Shown: positions 27,805 to 42,800 of the stretch, piece after piece
Layout of the letters: every line of letters begins with the position of its first letter
How positions within the stretch are numbered: position 1 is the first letter of the stretch
NCBI GenBank assembly: GCA_037951105.1
Contig: JBAMJV010009401.1
Location: forward strand, 1 to 64,000
From: Echinarachnius parma
Taxonomy: Eukaryota > Echinodermata > Echinoidea > Clypeasteroida > Echinarachniidae
Length of the DNA: 64,000 nucleotides
Direction: 5' to 3'
Position numbers and translations under genes: made by a program
Notes under the pieces: model-generated
Told to the model about the DNA's origin: nothing
Databases searched by the model: none
What the model saw: the letters and a program-made list of their open reading frames with translations, nothing else

Positions 27805-30800
27805 GTATATTAAATATACCGCGTTAATTTTTAAAAAACAAACAGATATCGATGAATGCCTTGAAGCTCACGGATGTGAATACCAATGCACAAACAACCC
27901 CGGAAGTTACAGCTGCTCATGCCGTGACGGATATCAACTCAACATGGATGCCAGAACCTGCGCTGGTAATAGCCCGGTCACATATCAACGGATAGCACAA
28001 ACGGACGTCAAACGGAGAGCTAAATTTTCCATCCGTTAATCTCCGTTCGTATGCGTTTCTTGTCCGTTCCTTGTCCGGCGATGTACGTTGTTCTATGTGT
28101 TGTACATGAAGCGATGGAGACCACTTTCATCACCGGATAATTACATTTTGCAAATTTTCTATTCGTTAGGCATTCGTTTCCGCTATCCGTTGATATCTGA
28201 CCGGACCATAAGACATTCAGATGTTTATATGATGTAAATCTTCATTTATTGTTATGAATTTTGATATTTTGAACCTAGACATTTTTTTCTTTAGTTGGAC
28301 CGATAGCATATTGAGATTGTACTTCACATTTATTTGAAGTGAAATATAATGTAAATACATAGTAATATAAAAAGCTTAACATAAATCTAGTTAGGTTACT
28401 TTGTAAAATTAATTAATACTTGGCATATCAATGGAATATTAATTCTATACTCCGTTTAGATATCGATGAGTGTGCTCTGCTTAGCGACGACTGTTCACAA
28501 ACATGTATGAACGAGGAGCCTGGGTTCTCCTGTGGTTGCAACGTAGGCTTCTTACTCCAGTCGGATAATAAGACGTGTCAGGGTAAGCATCACCTGACAG
28601 TTTATAGCTCATTTATTTTCAGATATTCTGATTAACGTGTTATTGCATGGTGTACCGTGTTCTCGTAAATAATGGGTTAAATGTAAAACAGATATTGTCA
28701 CGTTTGCCAAAAGGCACAATTTTTGGAATGGTAATTATGTTTTATGAAAAGAAAGACAAATATTACATGACTAAGTCAAATATGAATACTTGTGTGGCTA
28801 AACACACTCACGTGATTGCCACAATATGTTGTTATACAGGGTGGCCCAGATATAACGGAACGGGGCACTTCCCAAAATACAGCAACACAATTATTATGTC
28901 CAACGGATAGGGTGTCTTTTCCAATGAAAAACGATACCAAGAACAGCCATTTTGGTTGAGTATTTTTTTGCTCTAGGGCGCTGTGAGTGACATGATGTCA
29001 GGTTCCGTTTTTTGTCAATTTTTACCTAGTCAGGCCCAGTAAAACTGCACGCACCGCCTTTCGTAGCGTATAACACAGCGCGCCATTGACAGTGTGCACT
29101 CAGCCGTGTGCCGAGATAATGGGCGTGGTATTACCGGCAGTGAGTGCAGTTTTACTGGCCCTGACTAGGTAAACATTGAAAAAAAATTGGCACTTGACAT
29201 GGTCTCACTCACAGCGTCCTAAAACAAAAACTAAACGTCCAAAATTACTGTTCTTGGTATCGTTTTTCACTGGAAAAGACACCCTATTTGATGGACATAA
29301 ATAGTTTGGTACTATATTTTGGGAAATGCCCCGTTCCGTTCTTTCTGGGCCACCCTGTATTACACGAAAGAGTCGCGATATATCGATTGGAGGGAATCTT
29401 GGGTTAGACCTATGGCAAATGATGCAAGAGATATTGTATTATGACGTCATAATGAGTGAGAGGGGATTATATTATGACGCCACAATGATTCGTCATAATA
29501 TATCACTTCAAAAAGCCACATTTTCCAATAAAGCTCAGAGAGGCTGATGATGTAAAGATGTGTTACTTTCGTCATATATCATAACAACTGTTAACTTTTT
29601 TGTCGGGAAAATCCTGCAATGTTCCCTTTTTTTTAAAAGTGTTATTGAGGGGATAAAGTCCTGAGACAAAATCCCTCGGAGATGAACATTTTCTGATATT
29701 CCCTCCACTATCAGTTAACATCTGTATGTATAATGTTAGACTTGGACCTGCTTACATGCCGTCTGATCTCATTAATGTATACTAAGAGCTTTCAACCAAA
29801 AGGCGCTAAATCCACTTTTTCAACTTCCGAGGAAAACGGGTTTCTTTGTCCCACTTTGTACACGTGTCTATGGGAATATGAAAATTGAACTTTCTATATT
29901 TTGGTTTTGAGTGATTTATTTGGGGTAAATTGTGGATTCCTAGATAGCTACGTAGATTATACATGTAGATATATCGCTAACTCAATTTTTTTGGAAAGTG
30001 GATTTAGCGCCTTTTGGAAGCGAGCTCTTCTAATGTAGTAGAACTTTTACGAACATTGTAACTGTATAGCTCTTAACAATAATTGGTCTAACCACGAGTT
30101 CGGTGCATATATATATTAAAATATAGATCATTATTTGCATTAACGATACCTCAGACAATTTGGAATCAACATGTGCCCATTTTGCTGTTACACATTTAAA
30201 GCTTACATTTTAATTATGTTTAATAATATTTTATTTGGTACCCAAGTTGATGCCAACGCGACCTGTTCCTCAACCGGTGTGACCAACACCTGTAATAGCT
30301 CTGCTGTGTGTATCACCATGGGTGGATCCATGGGTGGGTCCATCGCTACGTGTGTCTGTGCGGAGAGTGGCTATCAACTCGAAGGCAACACATGTCAAGG
30401 TATAGTATACTGTTATTACATGGCGGTGGAGGGTATAGCACGGAATATTACATCCCCGAGGGATTTTAAATGCTATTGAGGAAGAGTAAATAAGTCCCGA
30501 GACGAAGTCGAGTGACTTATTTTCTTCACGAAATAGCATTTGAAATCCCGAGGGAAGGAATATTCCGTGATTTTCCCGACAACAAATGTAATAACTGTTT
30601 TATCATCTGACTTGACTTGCAGGGGTGTGATATCCCCATGGTATATCCTAACATATAACACCCCAGCGGCATGTACTGTATTTAGTAAGTCAGGTGATAA
30701 ACTGTTATATTGCTTCTAGTTTTTGTTTCAATTAAATTATAATCTTGGTTATGCAAATTTGACTGACTTACTGATTAAACAGGGTGCCCCCCACCAAACA

Positions 30801-33800
30801 AGAACGGGGCACTTCCCAAAATATAGTTACAACATGATTTTTTACATCGGATAGGGTGTCTTTTTCAATAAAAAAAGATACCAAGAATAGTCGTTTTGGT
30901 AGTGCAGTTGTTGTGTCATAGGGCACTGTGATTGTCACTAATTATGCTCTCTTTTTTGTCAATGTTTACCAAGTTAGTGCCTGTTGAATACTGCCCATCA
31001 TATCATCGAACAACAAGCAATAATCGCACCATTGTTAGTGGCATTAGGATTGTTGCCAATAGAATGGGCATTGTTGTTTGATACTATGACGGGCAGTAAG
31101 TCCGATTCATCAATCACTGACTTGATAAAAAATGACAACAATGGGAACCTGACATGGTGTTATTCTCAGCGTCCTCAAACAAAACTCTACACGACCAACA
31201 TGACTGTACTTGGTATCGCTTTTCATTGGAAAATACAACCTATCCGATCACTTTGTTACTTTATTTTGGGAAGTGCCCCGTTCCGTTTTTTGGGACCCTG
31301 TATACGCTAGTTATTCAATGATGACATGTGTGGCAGGCGTATAGATCAATTGCCATCACGAAAAGTAACTGACTGTCAGGCACGTCAAAGAATCATAGTT
31401 GTATGTTAAGAGTTGTAATGGCGTCTCTATTTTGTGTCTAATTATTTCTCAAGTTGTGTGTTATGTCAATACAGAATGTGCGTTTTAACGTTTACATTAG
31501 TTGGTAAGATACTATTAAAATACATGTGTTAAAGTAATTACTTAAGCTATTAACACGCGCATGCGAACATCATATCGCCTGTAGTGTGTAAATATATGTG
31601 TACATGCACGTGGGGGTTATAATTAGGCGAGTTAAATTACTTTTAACAATAAGCTTAATCTCTTACTGTGACATAATATTTATACAAAACAAGAGTTTTC
31701 ATTTTGAAGTTTCATTGACGTTTGCATTAGTATTTGGCGTATACACACAACACCTTCACAAGTGCTTCCCTGTGGAAAGGATCGAACTGCATCAATGTAT
31801 TCATGCAGTCAATTTTTGCTTACGTTCAATTCACAGATATCAATGAATGTGACACGATGGACTTGTGTGAGCACTCTTGTAACAACCTTCCCGGATCCTT
31901 CAACTGCTCCTGTTTGGATGGTTACATACTCGAGGCCAACATAAGGAACTGTTCTGGTCAGTACATTTGCTCAAAATAACATTCAATTTAAACTTAACTT
32001 ATCGATTGCTGATAGTTTGTTAGGGGCACATTTTCCCCACAGAATATGGTAATTAGTTGCACGTTGTACTTAATATGACAACCTCACCCCGACAAAGCCT
32101 CATGTAAAGAAAAGCAATTCAGTATTATTATCACAAAAGGGAAACGATTCATACCATGGGCGTAGAAATGTCATTGATACCTATTTTTCGGGGGGGTGGG
32201 GGGGGGGGGGAGTGAATATTCATTCATGCCCCCTGATGAATAAGTATTACGTAAGTATATACGCCCATGAATCATTCTTTGACATATTCAATATGTTGAA
32301 TATCACTATACCACGTCTGATAATTAATCAACCGTCGTTATTCCTATTCATGTTGAATATTAACCCTAATTATCCCGGGGGCCAGTATTGCCGCCCCCCC
32401 CCCCCCCCCCCCCACCCCTCTACAATTTGTCCACAATTTGTCCGACTGCCCAATAACGTGTGAAGATGATGCCCCGCCGTATTGTGAGGCTTTTCCCCCC
32501 GAGTCTTGCGCATCTTTTTAAACATAATTTACGGGCAAATATGAATTTGTGGGGAAAAGAAGATGGAAATACCTTACATATCCCCGCCCTTTTGCTTCTT
32601 ACACTTAACGGCGTTTCAAATTTGTCTCCAAATGTAACTATACACACTTTCAAGCTTAACCTGTGCATAGGGGCCAATCAATTCACTCATGTTAATACAT
32701 TACTGATGCATATTCTATTCCACACATAGATGTAAACGAGTGTTTAGACCCATCAGTGTGCGTTGCCAATGCAGCTTGTTCCAACACGGAGGGGACATAC
32801 AACTGTCAGTGCAACGACGGGTATACCGGGACGGCCAACTCAGGGGGGCAGTGCTCAGGTGTGTATATTAAGGAAACCGGTTAACCATGTGAACTTTGAA
32901 AGTTAGGATGTCATGGTTAACTAACGTATGATAACCTGTTGGGCTGTTATTTTAGTGCAGTGTGGTTCAATACATAAGGTACTTACATTTGTAAACAGTT
33001 CATAAAGTGTAACGTAGAGAGGTGTATTCGAGTGGCCAGTGTAGATTAATTAATTTCCTATACAGGAACTTAATGAAACATATGTAATGTCTATCAATAG
33101 GTATACAGCTGAGAAGTAATTGATACATGAAATGGAAAACATCAAACATGCATGTCAATTCTGTAAGTATCGTATCCTGTATGACACCCAGTACGTAATG
33201 TGTAAAGCTACTGACATTTTGTATCACTTGGTAGACCTTACTGTAGTAATTACCTGGAATAATTTTTGTTTATATCCCAAAGATGTCAACGAATGTGACA
33301 CGAATCCCTGTGTGGCGAACGCGGAGTGTAGCAACACGAATGGTTCATACATCTGTGTCTGTGCGACGGGCTTCTCCGGGAGTGGATTCAGTGATTGCAC
33401 TGGTGAGTTTGATTGAAACTTAAATTTAAATTAACACTCGAGGATGTGTAATAAGTACAAGATATATACATACTCATAACTCAAACTTAGATATGTATTG
33501 CGAATATAGCAAAACAAAGTGATTAGTACCGCAAGAAAAAAAAGTTATGTGAGATAATCGCAAATGTCCCAAGTTTAAATAAAGTGACATAATCAAGCAA
33601 TGTGATTAATGCATATTTCTTAAAGGGGAAGTTCAGTTTTTGTTAAGAGGACGCTTCAAACAATAATTTGTATAATCACAGACTAAGTGCAAAATTTGAA
33701 AAAAGCACATGATATTAAAGACATAATAAACTTTGTTCGATCAATGTCGGTCAGGGAACAGCTGACATATCCCAAAATATATCGATGGGAACACATTTTG

Positions 33801-36800
33801 GACGAATTATTTTAAACAATGTATCAAGATCTATACATGTTGTGAAATATATCCAAAAAAGGTGATGATATTTATATTTAGTGATTATTTGAACTATAAA
33901 TCACATTCACATTTTCCTAAAAAAATACATTAACACTTTCCGATGTATGGAGGGCGTCCTCTTGTGTTAACGGCTGCTTTTTTTATAAATAAAAAAAAGC
34001 AGCCCTGTTATTTATAGTCGTTTTTAATGTTTTCTACAGTTCAAGCATAATTGAAATGTAACTGCTAGTTGATAATGATAACTTACGTTGTTTCGTAAAA
34101 TTCAAATTGACTAAAACTGTTTCCCTTTAACATCGTCATTCGAAAATACAACAGAGGCGAACAAGTACTATACATGATACATGTTGTACTGTAGTTATGA
34201 TACATTTTGTACTATACATGATACATGTTGTGTAATGTTTGAATTGTATTGTGTAGATATGAAACAGAAGCTCAACTCTTGTCCTCCTTGTATTAGATGT
34301 GGACGAGTGCTCATCGAATAGTGCATGCCATCTTAACGCGGATTGTAGTAACACAGAGGGCTCATTCATGTGCATATGCCACACAGGCTACACTGGTAAC
34401 GGACGTACATGCACGGGTATGTTATCACTTAGATTATTTTTTCTTTACAATACAATACAATATAGATTATTCTATAGCGCTGAATACATACATGTATTTG
34501 TTTTTTCTTTGCTCATTTTCAGTCATATATAATATTTCTAGTATGAATGTTGCTTGTAAGTATCGGTTTCCATGGTGGTGTATGTGGTTTGCGGTTGCAC
34601 CATGTGAGAGGGGTGGATTTTATTTTATGTCAGAGGGGTGGATTTTCTAGTATGTTTCCTCGATGTTTCAATTCATTTGATTTTGTTGAAATAATGATTA
34701 TATAGAGAGATAATCAAAAATTATTTTAAAATCTCTTTTGTAAACTTCTGAAAAGAGGAAGCATTTCAAAATTATCGAATAATTGTGGGGCCCCTCAAAT
34801 ATAACAAATGGTTATGTTTTTGGATATTTCAGCCATTTCCGAACCGATTATAATCAAATAAACTTTATTCTATCATTAAAATTGTATGCTCTTCGAATTC
34901 GACACTCAGTGTTTCATTATCTCACAAAAAACATTATTTTGTGTAGCTCCATCTATACCAAAACTCAACTATCCCTTTAATATGAATGTGATAAGGTATG
35001 AAAGAACCACTACAGTGGACATTTGGACAATGTTACTAAGTCCGTGTAAAGTGCGGAGCTAATTACCAATAGTGTATCTGACCAACTGTGAAGCGAATGC
35101 CTAATGGTTTGACGAAGATGAATCCTTCACCTGCAACTGCGTTGATGGTTATGATTATGTTACATAGGATGACTTGGTTGTCAAATAACCTGGTAATATT
35201 CACCCGCAGATACCAACGAGTGCACATCATCAGGTCATAACTGTCACGAGAATGCTTCATGCTCGAACACGGATGGCTCCTTCACATGCGCCTGCAACAC
35301 AGGCTTCATGGGCGACGGCGTCTCGTGCTCCGACATCGACGAATGTGGATCGTCGACCGACGACTGCTCTGCCCAGTCGATGTGCACCAACACGATCGGG
35401 TCTTTCTCTTGTCCATGCATCGCCGGATATGAGGGACCGTTGTGCACGGGTAAGTGATGAACAATATGATCACGGTCATGGTGGTGGTGCAATTGCTGCA
35501 GATTCTGCTGGTGCTGATAATGATGATGAGGAGGAAGATGACGGTGACGGCGATAATGATAAAGATAATTAATTTGCATATCATTATGGCTGAGATGAGT
35601 AAAATGCAAAGTGATATTTACTTACTTATTGCACTTACTTTGTACACGGCTTAATTTATCCCGTAGACAATTTCATATTTGAACACTTCAATCTTAACAA
35701 TCTTTTGAAATACTGACAAATTGAAAAAACGAAACCCGTCTTGTGCTTTTCTTGTTAAATGGATAGTTGAGTTCTAGTAAAGAGAGTATGGTTCTGGTCA
35801 AACTGAATTTTAGTTACCAAAACCTGAACCATTACAATACAAACTAATAGTTATAACTTCACCGTGCTCGAAAGGAATGAAAATTACAATGACTATTAAG
35901 CCTGTTATCATTTAAAAATGAGCCGTTAAAACTCGAACAGGCGCTCTCTCGACACTTATCGGTTAAAAATATTTTAAATCAAATATTGTGCATGATTTTT
36001 TGTTTGAAATAATTATTATATAGAGAGATAATCAACAACTATTTTAAAACCTCGTTTCTAAATATCTGAAAAGAGGAAGCATTTCAAAATTATCGAATAA
36101 TTGTGGGGCCCCGCAAATATTACAAATGGTTATGTTTTTGTATATTTCAGCCATTTCCGAACCGATTGTAATCAAATAAACTTCATTCTATCATTAAAAT
36201 TGTATGCTCTTTCGAATTTGACACTCATTTTTTCATTATCTCACAAAAACATTATTTTGTGTAGCTCCCTCTATACCAAAACTCAACTATCCCTTTAATA
36301 TGAATATGATAAGGTATGAAAGAACCATTACAGTTCCAAACATGTTTTGAGGATTTGGACAATGTTACTAAGTCCGTGTAAAGTGCAGAGCTAATGACCA
36401 CTAGTGTATCTGACCAACTGTGAAGCGAATGCCTAATGGTTTGACGAAGACGAATCCTTCACTTGCAACTGCGTTGATGGTCATGATTATGTTACGTAGG
36501 ATGACTTAATTGACAAATAACCTGGTAATATTCACCCGCAGATACCAACGAGTGCACATCATCAGGTCATAACTGTCACGAGAATGCTTCATGCTCGAAC
36601 ACGGATGGCTCCTTCACATGCGCCTGCAACACAGGCTTCATGGGCGACGGCGTCTCGTGCTCCGACATCGACGAATGTGGATCGTCAACCGACGACTGCT
36701 CTGCCCAGTCGATGTGCACCAACACGATCGGGTCTTTCTCTTGTCCATGCGTCGCCGGATATGAGGGACCGATGTGCACGGGTAAGTGATGAACAATATG

Positions 36801-39800
36801 ATTACGGTCATGGTGGTGGTGCAATTGCTGCAATTGCTGCAGATTCTGCTGGTGCTGATAATGATGATGATGAGGAGGATGACGGTGACGGCGATAATGA
36901 TAAAGATAATTAATTTGCATATCATCATGGCTGAGATGAGTAAAATGCAAAGTGATATTTACTTACTTATTGCACTTACTTTGTACACGGCTTAATTTAT
37001 CCCGTAGACAATTTCATATTTGAACACTTCAATCTTAAAAATCTTTTGAAAAACTGACAAATTGAAAAAACTTCACCCGTCTTGTGCTTTTCTTGTTAAA
37101 TGGATAGTCGAGTTCTAGTAAAGAGAGTATGGTTCTGGTCAAACTGAATTGAAGTAAACAAAACCTGCACCATTACAATACAAACTAATAGTTATAACTT
37201 CACCGTGCACGAAAGGAATGAAAATTACAATGACTAAGCCTGTTATCATTTAAAAATGAGCCGTTAAAACTCGAACAGGCGCTCTCTCGACACTTATCGG
37301 TTTAAAATATTTTAAATCAAATATTGTGCATGATTTTTTGTTTGAAATAATTATTATATAGAGAGATAATCAACAACTATTTTAAAACCTCGTTTGTAAA
37401 TATCTGAACAGAGGAAGCATTCCAAAACTATCGAATAATTGTGGGCCCCCGCAAATATTACAAATGGTTATGTTTTTGTATATTTCAGCCATTCCGAACC
37501 GATTGTAATCAAATAAACTTCATTCTTTCATTAAAAGTGTATGCTCTTTCGAATTTGACACTCAGTTTTTCATTATCTCACAAAAACATTATTTTGTGTA
37601 GCTCCTTCTATACCAAAATTCAACTATCCCTTTAATATGAATATGATAAGGTATGAAAGAACCATTACAGTTCCAAACAAGTTTTGAGGATTTGGACAAT
37701 GTTACTAAGTCCGTGTAAAGTGCAGAGCTAATTACCACTAGTGTATCTGACCAACTGTGAAGCGAATGCCTAATGGTTTGACGAAGACGAATCATTCACC
37801 TGCAACTGCGTTGATGGTTATGATTATGTTACATAGGATGACTTGGTTGTCAAATAACCTGGTAATATTCACCCGCAGATACCAACGAGTGCACATCATC
37901 AGGTCATAACTGTCACGAGAATGCTTCATGCTCGAACACGGATGGCTCCTTCACATGCGCCTGCAACACAGGCTTCATGGGCGACGGCGTCTCGTGCTCC
38001 GACATCGACGAATGTGGATCGTCGACCGACGACTGCTCTGCCCAGTCGATGTGCACCAACACGATCGGGTCTTTCTCTTGTCCATGCATCGCCGGATATG
38101 AGGGACCGATATGCACGGGTAAGTGATGAACAATATGATTACGGTCATGGTGGTGGTGCAATTGCTGCAGATTCTGCTGGTGCTGATAATGATGATGAGG
38201 AGGAGGATGACGGTGACGGCGATAATGATAAAGATGATTAATTTGCATATCATCATGGCTGAGATGAGTAAAATGCAAAGTGATATTTACTTACTTATTG
38301 CACTTACTCTGTACACGGCTTAATTTATCCCGTAGACACTTTCATATTTGAACACTTCAATCTTAAAAATCTTTTGAAATACTGACAAATTGAAAAAACG
38401 AAACCCGTCTTGTGCTTTTCTTGTTAAATGGATAGTTGAGTTCTAGTAAAGAGAGTACGGCCGTTAAAACTCGAACAGGCGCTCTCTCGACACTTATCGG
38501 TTTAAAATATTTTAAATCAAATATTGTGCATGATTTTTTGTTTGAAATAATTATTATATAGAGAGATAATCAACAACTATTTTAAAACCTCGTTTGTAAA
38601 TATCTGAAAAGAGGAAGCATTTCAAAATTATCGAATAATTGTGGGGCCCCGCAAATATTAAAAATGGTTATGTTTTTGTATATTTCAGCCATTTCCGAAC
38701 CGATTGTAATCAAATAAACTTCATTCTATCATTAACATTGTATGCCCTTTCGAATTTGACACTCAGTTTTTCATTATCTCACAAAAACATTATTTTGTGT
38801 AGCTCCCTCTATACCAAAACTCAACTATCCCTTTAATATGAATATGATAAGGTATGAAAGAACCATTACAGTTCCAAACAAGTTTTGAGGATTTGGACAA
38901 TGTTACTAAGTCCGTGTAAAGTGCAGAGCTAATGACCACTAGTGTATCTGACCAACTGTGAAGCGAATGCCTAATGGTTTGACGAAGACGAATCCTTCAC
39001 TTGCAACTGCGTTGATGGTCATGATTATGTTACATAGGATGACTTAATTGACAAATAACCTGGTAATATTCACCCGCAGATACCAACGAGTGCACATCAT
39101 CAGGTCATAACTGTCACGAGAATGCTTCATGCTCGAACACGGATAGCTCCTTCACATGCGCCTGCAACACAGGCTTCATGGGCGACGGCGTCTCGTGCTC
39201 CGACATCGACGAATGTGGATCGTCGACCGACGACTGCTCTGCCCAGTCGATGTGCGTCAACACGATCGGGTCTTTCTCTTGTCCATGCATCGCCGGATAT
39301 GAGGGACCGTTGTGCACGGGTAGGTGATGAACAATATGATCACGGTCATGGTGGTGGTGCAATTGCTGCAGATTCTGCTGGTGCTGATAATGATGATGAT
39401 GAGGAGGATGACGGTGACGACGATACTGATAAGACTATTTGCATATCATTAGGAAAATGGCAATGTCAAATGTGATAAGCATTACAGGAGACTACCAAGC
39501 AAAGAAAAACACGTAATGTTATGTTCTGGTACCGATGTGTAATATTAAATAGATTCCAAACATTTTGCAACGGTTTGTGTAATTCAATTAATTTCCATCA
39601 CTTTACGGAACCCTAATGGCATTATGGTTCCGTATGCGCAAACGTTTGCGAGTGCGCTAATTCTATTTACGCGTACATTTGGAGACAATATAATCACGGA
39701 AGATATTCGTCCCAGACAAAAATCATGTAGTCTTCGTATGCACACCCGTAAACACATGTTGTAGTATAGCGATGCTTTTTTATCATATAATTTTATCTGA

Positions 39801-42800
39801 ACATTTTGGTGGAATGGACTACTAAAAGTATTAACGTGTATTTATAAGAATATTACTTTTGGGTGGGGGTACCCTTTCAGATGATTGGTGAACATAACGA
39901 TCTCACTTTATGATCATGATCATTACGAACATGTAACCTCAGTGAAAAGGAGACGATGTCATTGATTACGATAATGATGGTGGTGGCAACAGTGTTCACG
40001 GTGATACAAAAAGATGATGACGACAACGAATGTGATACTAGTAGTGATGGTGATATAAATTTGTGTTGCTCCCTGAGCTAACTACCCATTTTTATGAGGT
40101 TGATAGTGGTGAAAGAAATTGTTAACAATAGGTTTGATTTATAAGCTCCTAATTAAATACGATATCATCCCCAAAACACTTTGCACAATAACTATGATGC
40201 TATTGATGGTAATGATAATGGTGATGAAGATAAAGAAATTGACCATAACTTTAACCAATACAACTATCTGGTTACACATTATTTCCAGATATCGACGAAT
40301 GCCTGGACAATTCAGTCTGCCTCGAGAATGCGGATTGCACTAACACTGTCGGGTCGTACCAGTGTTCCTGCATTGCAGGTTTCAGTGGTGACGGACGGTC
40401 GTCGTGTGTGGATGTTGATGAGTGTTCCGCTGGAGGGCAGGTCTGCCAGGCCAATGCAGACTGTTCCAACACGGTGGGCAGTTATACCTGCACGTGTCAC
40501 ACCGGCTTTGTTACCAATGATAACAATTGCACCAAAGGTGTGTGCTTTATTTAAGATGTTTTGCCTGTTAATCGTTTGTATTTGTCTATGTATTGTGCTT
40601 AGAAAGTTTATTCAACATTACATATTTTCTTCACATTGAAAGTGATATGCCTACTCGCAAGTGTCATGAAAATGTACAGATTATTATTTAATATACTAAT
40701 GTAATCAGTGGCGTAGACAGGTTCTTACACCTGGGGGATGATTTGCCGTCCCCCTCCCATGCTAGAGAGATTTTCCATTTTTTTACTTAAAATTGTGCAT
40801 TCTGGTGCTTACCTAGATAAGAAATTCGGACTTAAAGGGACTTAGTAACATTGTCCAAATCCTCAAAATAAAATTGTAATTCTAGCGGTTCCTTTATACC
40901 TTGTTGTATTCGTATTAACAATAAAATCATGGGACAGCTTTCGGTTTTTCAAATTTCCCTTTCATTACAAAGATATGTATGATTGAAGTATTTAGATAAG
41001 AAAATCTCCGGGCGAGATTTTCATCCCTGTACAAAGTGAATGCAGTGAGTTGGTGAATATCACCCAATATCACTTTGCATTTTCGCTCATTACTTGGCCA
41101 TACATTGTCCATTTGACCTGAAATTTTCACACAATACCCTGAGGACATATGAGATAACAACAGTTAACAACAGTTTTTGCACATCTCAACAAAGTTACTA
41201 GATCCCTTTAACATTGACTGTATCTGGGAAAGCGTGTTATGATTTGATCGACCAGAAATGTTAAATATATTTTACGATTAACAAATAATTGACACACTAA
41301 TAAATATTCACCTCAACACAGGGAGCGAATTAACTGAGCGGTGGAGGGGGGGGGGAGGGGTGTCCCCCCTCCCACGCTAGGGAGATTTTGCATTTTGGGA
41401 CTTGAAATTGTGCATTCTGGTGCTTACCTAGATAGAAAATTCGGGCTTAACATTGACATCTGGGAAAGCATGTCATGATTTGATCGACCAGAAATGTTTA
41501 ATATGTTTTCACAAAGAGATTAAATAATTGACACATATGCACCCCAACACAAATAATGAATTTATATTTAGTAGCATACACATTACAGTTCCAACACCAC
41601 CATATGCCACATTATGTATGATCCAACAACTTAGCCTATTGCCAAGAATGAGTCCCGAGGGCGAAGCTACAGAGGGCTGGGGCAGGGCCAAATAGGGAGG
41701 ATTTGGGAGGGGGTATCCTCCTCCCACGGAGAAGATTTTGCATTGTGCAATTTGCTGCACGTCACACAAGCGGCCAGAGCAATGCCAGCCTACACTGGAA
41801 CTACGCCGCGGCCCGGTATACAGACAAAAAAAAATCTCACCCCTGACCATACGCAAGTTACACAACAAACTGAGATAATCTGTTCGCGCGCGAAGCGCGC
41901 AGCAAAAATGGAAAGTTGATGTATAAAATTACATTTTTAACATTACAATTAACAAGTCCTAGCTCATACAACTTATGTTTTCTTTCCCACTCGTATACAG
42001 CTGCACAAACAAAAATATATCATTCCCTAAAACCTGGGAGGGGGGGGGGGGATGATTGTACATGTCACCCCCCCCCCCCCCCCACCTTGTGAGGGGGGGG
42101 GGGGGGTGCATCCCTTTCATCCCCCCGTTGTCTACGCCCCTGAATGTAATGTCGAGTAATCCGTCGTAAAAGTCAACACTTTACCAACGAGACCAGATCC
42201 CCTTAATATCATCTGCCAAAATTTGTAATATTCCCCAAGGTGCGTGTGCATCGAACCCCTGTCTGAATGGAGGGACCTGTCTACCGAGTCAGACCTCTCA
42301 CATTTGTCAATGCTCGAGTGGCTTCTACGGAACGAGCTGCGAAGGAGGTAAGACAGAATATTATTTATGGTAGACTATCGTAAGCACATATTTACCCTAT
42401 ATAATATATGCTCTTTATGCCATATTTAGATGCCATATTTCGGGGAAACTGTATCTGTATCTTGTTCATCTTATTCGTATCTATTCTACACATTAAGAAA
42501 TAAGAATAATCAAAGTCTCCTGCATGTATAATTACTAATTAAATCTGTATACGACGTAATTATAATATCACTACCCGTTTGTGTGGGAGTTATTAGAGGG
42601 TATATCATGATTTCCATCAATATTACATTGATGATATCACAGAATAACATCACATTTTACGTACAATTTTCAATTTGATCTTGTGTTGGTCCCTCCTCTT
42701 TATTAGTATGTTATTCCATTATTTTCATCAGCGCCTCCAAGTTGCAGTGCAAGCAGCTGTTCGGCGGAGGAGACGTGTGACGGAAACGTCTGTGTCTGCA

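Larger units (their letters stand above)
34685..39480 (+). repeat. Four tandem units of about 1.33 kb, each with one two-EGF exon
   Basis: Unit starts are marked by gaaataatnattatatagag and exons by 35210, 36542, 37879 and 39080. Exons and introns are alike to a similar, very high degree, so the amplification is recent. Each unit holds a TTAA-type element, an old EGF relic, the live exon and a gat-rich tail (gatgatgaggagga). The third intron has a deletion of about 135 bases. Confidence 0.93.

Noticed and set aside
30984..31310. Frame of 108 codons within the mariner-type element
   Set aside because: No transposase motifs; the paralogous copy of equal length lacks the frame.
35244..39362. 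Repeated minus-strand frames of about 90-124 codons and a + strand frame of about 106 codons over each array exon
   Set aside because: They are shadows of the live two-EGF exon in other frames; the splice-consistent frame shows the EGF cysteine pattern.
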